Below, in pieces: positions 58,899 through 64,000 of a stretch of DNA of 64,000 nt. The DNA lies in contig JACKHN010000011.1 in the NCBI GenBank assembly GCA_020638975.1, positions 248,001 through 312,000 on the forward strand, given 5' to 3'. Within the stretch, counting starts at the first letter, position 1. Each line of letters begins with the position of its first letter. A program made the position numbers and the translations under genes. Origin of the DNA: Planctomycetaceae bacterium (GTDB lineage Bacteria; Planctomycetota; Planctomycetia; Pirellulales; Pirellulaceae). The notes beneath the pieces were generated by a model. That model did no database searches. It had not been told where the DNA came from and worked only from the letters and a program-made list of their open reading frames with translations.

Positions 58899-59529
58899 GC
58901 TCGTGGCGGACATTCGTCCCCTGATCCAATGACTTGTTAGATTTCAATACGCAGAATCACGGGTGTCCCGACCCGCGTACTGCACATCCCGACGTCACGC
59001 TGGACAAGCGTCGAGGTCGCGAAGCAGGGAGTTATTTCGCCGGACTCTGTGCTACTGACAGAACAAGGTTGCGTCTGGTCCTCGCCCATCTGAAACACAT
59101 CGATTGCGGGATAACGCCGACCGCGAATGTTCTCAGCGACCCGCTTCACAACGCCGATCAGTACGAGATTCGCGACGGACAACTCGTTACCGTGATCAAT
59201 GGCACGCCCTTTCATGTGACCGCTTACAAACTGGGTGACAAGTACTTTGCGGCACGCAGCTATGAATTCGGCTATGCCACGACGAGTTCGACGTCGCGCG
59301 TGAATGAGTGAAGCCCTGAATCGATTGCATTGTGGATTCCCGCAATCACACGCGCGTCGAAGGCACTTGTCTGAGTTTCCGAATGGACCATGGACAGTAG
59401 CCCTGGGATTCAGCCGAGGGATTGGTAGGATAAACCGTTCCGATTCTCCAAAGGTGCGACACACGCTCACTCGTCGTCGCTTTCAATACCTCGAATCAGA
59501 TTCTGAAACGGTTAAGGAACTAATTCAAC
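58899..59529 (+). other. About 630 bases with only a gene fragment
   Basis: Between the glycine-rich gene and the sulfatase I see one likely fragment (58934-59311) and no other structure. Confidence 0.5.
58934..59311 (+). pseudogene. Possible gene fragment with a surface-protein-like tail
   Basis: The frame is 125 codons long, but only the C-terminal part reads like protein: ADQYEIRDGQLVTVINGTPFHVTAYKLGDKYFAARSYEFGY. That tail resembles ends of short planctomycete secreted proteins I cannot name. The first half is Arg-rich and has no leader or ribosome site. It may be the end of a degraded gene or a frame with an altered start. Confidence 0.4.
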
Positions 59530-61911
59530 ATGAAGCCTCAATCTCTGACGCTCGTCGTGCTCGCCGCAGTTCTCGTCATCGGTATCTCACCGACCTTGGT
59601 TCAGGCACAGACGTTTGTCGACTTAGACAGTGTCCCGATTGACCGCACGGTCCTGCCGCTACAAGCTCCGTACAACAAGCCGATCACGGCGCTCGACGTT
59701 CGTGATGTCAAGGCACCGCCGGTCTTTCAGGTGCAGGCGCCAAAAGACGCACCGAACGTGGTCATCATCATGATCGACGATCTCGGTTTTGGAGGCACGA
59801 GCGCTTTCGGTGGTGTCATGTCAACGCCGACATTTGATCGACTGGCACGCGGTGGGTTGCGATACAACCAACTTCATTCGACCGCACTTTGCTCGCCAAC
59901 TCGGCAGGCTTTGCTGACCGGTCGGAATCACCACAGCGTCAATATGGGTAGCATCACCGAGACGGCTACGGCTTACCCTGGCAACACCGGCGTTTTGCCG
60001 GCGGATTGTGCAAAGCTTCCAGAAATCCTCCGCCTCAACGGCTACAGCACGGCTCATTTCGGCAAGTGCCATGAAGTGGCCGCTTGGGAGATTAGCCCTT
60101 CCGGACCGCTGACACGGTGGCCGACGCTGAGTGGCTTCGACAAGTTTTACGGTTTCCTTGGTGGCGAGACGAATCAATGGTCGCCTGCCGTCTACGACGG
60201 CGTCACGCCGGTGGACGATCCGACCAAGGGTGATCCGAACTACCACTTCATGAACGACATGACGACGCAGGCGATCAACTGGATCCGGGCTCAACAGTCG
60301 CTCACACCAGACAAGCCTTTCTTTACCTACTTCGTTCCCGGTGCCACGCATGCGCCGCATCATGTTCCCAAGTCCTACATCGAAAAGCAAAAGGGAAAGT
60401 TTGACGCCGGTTGGGACGTGATTCGCAACCAGATCTTTGAAAATCAAAAGCGGCTCGGCGTGATCCCGGCGACCACTAAACTGGCGGACAAGCCGAAAGA
60501 CATCAAAGACTGGGCCAACCTCACTGCCGAAGAGCAGAAACTGTTCGCCCATCAGGCAGAAGTGTTTGCCGCTTACTTGGAGATGACGGACACTGAGATC
60601 GGGCGGTTGGTCAAGGCGATCGAGGATCTCGGGGAACTCGACAACACGTTGATCTTCTTTCTAGCCGGTGATAACGGAACTAGTGCCGAAGGCGGCATGA
60701 ACGGCTTGTATAACGAGATGACGTATTTCAACGGTGTGCAGGAGAAGATCGAAGACATGCTCTTGCATCTGGACGAATGGGGTGGTCCGAGCACGTATCC
60801 TCACATGGCGGCCGGTTGGGCAGTTTGCTTCGACTCGCCGTTCACTTGGACGAAGCAGGTCTGTTCTAACTACGGTGGGACTCGACAGGGCACGGTCATT
60901 CACTGGCCAGATCGAATCAAATCTCAAAACGGACTGCGGCAGCAATGGCATCACGTGATCGACATCGCGCCCACCATCCTCGAGGCCGTCGGTTTACCAC
61001 AACCCCGGATCGTCAACGGAGTTGGTCAACGCCCGATGGAAGGCGTGAGCATGATGTACACGTTCGACGAACCCCAAGCCGCCGACCGACATCTGGTCCA
61101 GTACTTCGAGATCTTTGGTAACCGGGGCCTGTACTACGATGGCTGGTTTGCCGGCACGATCCATAAGGCACCTTGGGAAGGTGCACCACGTCACGTGTTT
61201 ACCGAAGATGTCTGGGAGTTGTATCACGTGGCTGAGGACTTCAGCATGTCGACAGATTTGTCGGCGAAGAACCCGGACAAGCTGAAAGAGTTGCAAGCGA
61301 TGTTCCTTGCCGAAGCGGTGAAGTACAAAGTGCTTCCCCTCGACGACCGTTTTCTCGAACGCGTGAACTCGTTGTTAGCGGGTCGACCGGACATCATGGC
61401 AGGACGCAAAACATTGACCGTTTACGAGGGACTTGGCTTCCTGCCCGAAAATGATTTTATCAATACGAAGAACGCCTCGTTCGATATCGTTGCCGACGTT
61501 GAATCCAACGGCGAGATGACCAATGGCGTGATTGTCAGTCAAGCGGGACGCTTTGGCGGTTGGAGCTTTTACGTGAAGGATGGCAAGCCGGTGTACGTCT
61601 ACAATTTCCTCGGTCTCGATAGTTATGCCGTGAGGTCAGACACCGTGCTTCCGACGGGCAAGGCGACTATTAAGCTGGACTTCGCCTATGACGGACAGCC
61701 GAAACTTGGTGCGGGCGGCGTGGCGACGATCTATATCAACGACAAACAAGTCGGCTCTGGTCGGATTGAAAAAACCCAAGCGGGCGTCTTCTCAGCGGAC
61801 GAAACGGCCAACGTCGGCATCGACCGCGAAACATCGGTCTCGAAGGAGTACACGGAAGAAACCAGCAGGTTTACTGGCAAGATTGATAAGGTGGTAATTA
61901 CGTTGAAATAG
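59530..61911 (+). CDS. Secreted arylsulfatase (CSPTR type)
   Basis: A 793-residue sulfatase: signal peptide 1-26, IIMIDDLGFGGTSAFGG metal motif, and CSPTR at residues 121-125. HFGKCHEV (with Cys in place of the usual Trp of KWH), FLAGDNGTSAEG and a C-terminal beta domain (FDIVADVESNGEMTNGVIVSQAGRFGGWSFYVKDGKPVYVYNFLG) follow. That layout is shared with large arylsulfatases related to the Pseudomonas enzyme AtsA. AAGGA lies upstream. The hydrolase at 61996 starts 84 bases downstream and may be co-transcribed. Confidence 0.92.
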   Translation: MKPQSLTLVVLAAVLVIGISPTLVQAQTFVDLDSVPIDRTVLPLQAPYNKPITALDVRDVKAPPVFQVQAPKDAPNVVIIMIDDLGFGGTSAFGGVMSTPTFDRLARGGLRYNQLHSTALCSPTRQALLTGRNHHSVNMGSITETATAYPGNTGVLPADCAKLPEILRLNGYSTAHFGKCHEVAAWEISPSGPLTRWPTLSGFDKFYGFLGGETNQWSPAVYDGVTPVDDPTKGDPNYHFMNDMTTQAINWIRAQQSLTPDKPFFTYFVPGATHAPHHVPKSYIEKQKGKFDAGWDVIRNQIFENQKRLGVIPATTKLADKPKDIKDWANLTAEEQKLFAHQAEVFAAYLEMTDTEIGRLVKAIEDLGELDNTLIFFLAGDNGTSAEGGMNGLYNEMTYFNGVQEKIEDMLLHLDEWGGPSTYPHMAAGWAVCFDSPFTWTKQVCSNYGGTRQGTVIHWPDRIKSQNGLRQQWHHVIDIAPTILEAVGLPQPRIVNGVGQRPMEGVSMMYTFDEPQAADRHLVQYFEIFGNRGLYYDGWFAGTIHKAPWEGAPRHVFTEDVWELYHVAEDFSMSTDLSAKNPDKLKELQAMFLAEAVKYKVLPLDDRFLERVNSLLAGRPDIMAGRKTLTVYEGLGFLPENDFINTKNASFDIVADVESNGEMTNGVIVSQAGRFGGWSFYVKDGKPVYVYNFLGLDSYAVRSDTVLPTGKATIKLDFAYDGQPKLGAGGVATIYINDKQVGSGRIEKTQAGVFSADETANVGIDRETSVSKEYTEETSRFTGKIDKVVITLK

Positions 61912-61995
61912 AGTGTCGCAGCGAAGACATGTCGGGCTGTGCTGGACGTGTGCGCTAGCGCGATACGCATTGCATTGATGATGGTGGAGAAAACG

Positions 61996-63498
61996 ATGAA
62001 GTACATCACTCACGTTTGCGTCGTTTGTGGATGCCTCTTTTCTGCCACGATCGCATCGGCTGCTCCGTCGGTCGAAGCGGACGACACTGCAATTCTGAAA
62101 GCGGTTGAAGTCTCGCGAGAATGGCTGGCGGCTAAGACCGAAGACCGTGCCGATTTGGAACCGCTCCTGGAAGAGTACAATCGCGACATTGACGCCGTCA
62201 TCAACGAGATCATCCCCAAGGGCAACGACAACTACGCTGACATCAAGGGTTTTGAGGTCAAGGGTGATACGTTTTCGGTCCCCGAGCTGCTGCGCCGCAA
62301 TCCGGATCATCCCTTCAATTACTATGTGCCGCCCCACTACGATCCGGCAAAGAAGATGGGGCTGATTCTGTGGATGCACGGCGGCGGAACTTACAAGCCG
62401 GGCGCGAATGTGAAACGTCGGTCGGTAATCAACAAGATGGCTGAGTTGCGTGCGGGCGACTATATTCTTGTCGCTCCAGAGGCATGCCACGGCGTGAACT
62501 TTCCCGCAGGAGCAGTGCCGGACAAGATGGCCGGGCGCTGGTCGGTGCCGGCGACAGAACGCTATCTGTCGGACATCATCAATGAGTTTATGCATCGATA
62601 CAACATCGACCCCAACAGAATCGTATTGTGGGGATATTCGATGGGAGGTATCGGGGCGTGCAATCAAGCGATGCGAACGGATCGCTTTGCGGTTGTGGGG
62701 ATCGGTGGATGTGCTTGGACTTATGGCACGTTCGACACCATGCTGAACACACCCACCTTCATCTGGCACGGCAAGAACGATTCCTATTGGAACAGCAAAG
62801 AGGACTGCCGAAATCGACTCACCGATGTCGCACACGCTCGTATCGCGAACGAGATTCTGACGGATTTGGGCTACGAGCATTTGTATATCGAAACGGATGG
62901 TGGGCATGATGATGTGAATTTCTTGAATGGGAAACCCGTCGACATCACCAGAGCCTATTTTTACGATGGCACAAAGGGTTACATGGTCGATAAGGTTCGA
63001 GATCCGTACGCGAAGCGAGTCATCGCCATGACGCCGCGCGGTAATTATGAAAGCGTTGATCCGCTCACCAGCGGCGATGTGTTTTACCAGGCGGAGTCGC
63101 TGCACGACCGTTGGGTGAGCATCGAGAAGTACACGCCGGGACCGGTGCCTGTGGACTTCATCATCAAAAGGGGCGAGACCCGAAAGGCCGAGTCCTATCA
63201 GGAGTGGGCCGACTATTCTGCAACACGCAGTCGTAGCTCTTTCAATGGTGCCCGAATCGACATCGAGAACTTGGGCAACAATCGATTCCGCGCCACGACA
63301 AAGCATGTGGACGCCTACAGCATCTGGCTGCATTCGAAAATGGTGGATTTTGATCACCCGATTGAAGTCACGACGAACGGCGTGACCACGGAGTACACCT
63401 GCAAACCGAACTTGCTGACAGCGCTCAGGAGCTATGAACGAAAGAACGATTGGGGACTGATATATTCGGCACGGATTGCCGTGCAAACCACTCGGTAG
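61996..63498 (+). CDS. Secreted alpha/beta hydrolase
   Basis: A 500-residue protein with leader (about 1-22). LILWMHGGGTY gives the oxyanion motif and LWGYSMGGIG the nucleophile Ser215; THGKND-like FIWHGKNDSYW and GGHDD supply Asp and His. The C-terminal domain after about residue 350 looks beta-rich and may bind a polymer. The catalytic part resembles PHB depolymerase/esterase families. ATG 61996 follows GGAG; upstream in-frame ATGs are possible. Confidence 0.83.
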   Translation: MKYITHVCVVCGCLFSATIASAAPSVEADDTAILKAVEVSREWLAAKTEDRADLEPLLEEYNRDIDAVINEIIPKGNDNYADIKGFEVKGDTFSVPELLRRNPDHPFNYYVPPHYDPAKKMGLILWMHGGGTYKPGANVKRRSVINKMAELRAGDYILVAPEACHGVNFPAGAVPDKMAGRWSVPATERYLSDIINEFMHRYNIDPNRIVLWGYSMGGIGACNQAMRTDRFAVVGIGGCAWTYGTFDTMLNTPTFIWHGKNDSYWNSKEDCRNRLTDVAHARIANEILTDLGYEHLYIETDGGHDDVNFLNGKPVDITRAYFYDGTKGYMVDKVRDPYAKRVIAMTPRGNYESVDPLTSGDVFYQAESLHDRWVSIEKYTPGPVPVDFIIKRGETRKAESYQEWADYSATRSRSSFNGARIDIENLGNNRFRATTKHVDAYSIWLHSKMVDFDHPIEVTTNGVTTEYTCKPNLLTALRSYERKNDWGLIYSARIAVQTTR

Positions 63499-63585
63499 GT
63501 TGGCTCATCTCCACGGCACGTGGGAACCAGCGTAGCTCGTCTCGCTCATTCCGATGATCTCATGCGTTAATCGAGGACTGGCACC

Positions 63586-64000
63586 ATGAGCGGAACGACC
63601 ATCGCGGTCTCGATCCACATCTTGATCGAGTTTGCAGTCGTTGTCCGTGTTGTTTTACGGCCCCATCGAGAGCCTGCATCTCGCATCGCCTGGATTGTTG
63701 TGATCCTTGCCGTGCCAATAATCGGGATGTTGGCCTATCTACTGCTTGGTGAAGTGAATATCGGACGGCGGCGTATCGCTCGAATGCGGAGGGTGCTCGA
63801 CGAACTGCCGCCGATCACGACGTCTGTTGCCGGTGACGAGTCGCGACTAGCAGTCGGCGTTCCTGAAAAATATGAGCATCTTTTTCGCGTCGGGCATTCC
63901 ATCAGCGGCTTTGAGCCACTCGGAGGCAATTCCGCGAGACTGCTCCACGATTCGAATGCCACGATTGAAGCTATGGTCGCGGATATTGACGCCGCAACGG
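63586..64000 (+). CDS. Cardiolipin synthase-like protein, 3' end outside the window
   Basis: 138 residues are seen. The first 55 form two membrane helices (TIAVSIHILIEFAVVVRVVL and IAWIVVILAVPIIGMLAYLLLGE) with the R-x-P-x-x-R-I-A-W motif of the PLDc_N domain, followed by GRRR and a stretch with EKYEHLFRVG, as in bacterial ClsA-type cardiolipin synthases. The PLD HKD motifs must lie beyond base 64000. It would form cardiolipin from two phosphatidylglycerols at the inner membrane. Confidence 0.8.
   Translation, partial: MSGTTIAVSIHILIEFAVVVRVVLRPHREPASRIAWIVVILAVPIIGMLAYLLLGEVNIGRRRIARMRRVLDELPPITTSVAGDESRLAVGVPEKYEHLFRVGHSISGFEPLGGNSARLLHDSNATIEAMVADIDAAT

Noticed and set aside
61792..63486. 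564-residue open frame on the minus strand
   Set aside because: It lies opposite the alpha/beta hydrolase gene with clear leader and catalytic motifs; the frame is a shadow of its codon use.

Overview
This 64 kb window looks like chromosomal DNA of a Planctomycetota member, most likely Pirellulales-like. That call rests on gene content: a cytochrome/DUF1549/DUF1553 protein next to a DUF1501 protein, three secreted sulfatases, a large dehydrogenase-like protein with a C-terminal c-haem site, a DUF1593 protein, a glycine-rich secreted protein with a planctomycete-type tail, a DUF3604 protein and frequent GTG/TTG starts. GC is moderate by eye, coding density is high on both strands, and I saw no rRNA, tRNA or CRISPR array. 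About 50 genes are supported. The first and last are cut by the window edges.

Layout. 0-9 kb: an acidic protein of unknown role, a ThDP-dependent enzyme, an NfeD-like protein, a toxin-antitoxin pair beside a DNA glycosylase, and btaA-btaB for betaine lipid (DGTS). 9-25 kb: a sulfatase, small membrane proteins including a tandem paralogous pair, a sodium:solute symporter with a 48-residue partner, kbl, a PDZ protein, an M28 peptidase, a glycosyltransferase, an acetyltransferase, a BNR sialidase-like protein, an M14 carboxypeptidase and a ROK kinase. 25-40 kb: a double Dabb lipoprotein, an esterase, a 1066-residue propeller/DUF3604 protein, a sulfatase, then the cytochrome/DUF1553 and DUF1501 genes, separated by an antisense group II intron. 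40-47 kb: a phosphonate module (phnX, iron-dependent dehydrogenase, divergent MFS transporter) and a GntR-ABC operon. 47-64 kb: secreted carbohydrate- and ester-active enzymes, membrane proteins, a third sulfatase, an alpha/beta hydrolase and the start of a cardiolipin synthase.

Themes. Many products carry signal peptides and sulfatase, esterase, sialidase, beta-helix or dehydrogenase domains, which suits a heterotroph living on sulfated algal or mucin-like polymers. Two modules bear on phosphorus economy: betaine lipid can replace phospholipid, and phnX releases phosphate from phosphonoacetaldehyde. Linking them is inference.

Beyond genes, the most distinctive feature is a set of long palindromes between genes. 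Two copies (8.8 and 33.1 kb) share an outer AGGGCTTTTC motif and an inner GTACGACGG stem and look like a MITE-type element. Two others (14.4 and 21.4 kb) share a GTAGGAYGGACG stem. There is also a perfect 36-bp-arm hairpin at 27.3 kb and hairpins on both sides of the group II intron. Several decayed gene ends lie in the longer non-coding stretches, two of them beside one MITE copy.
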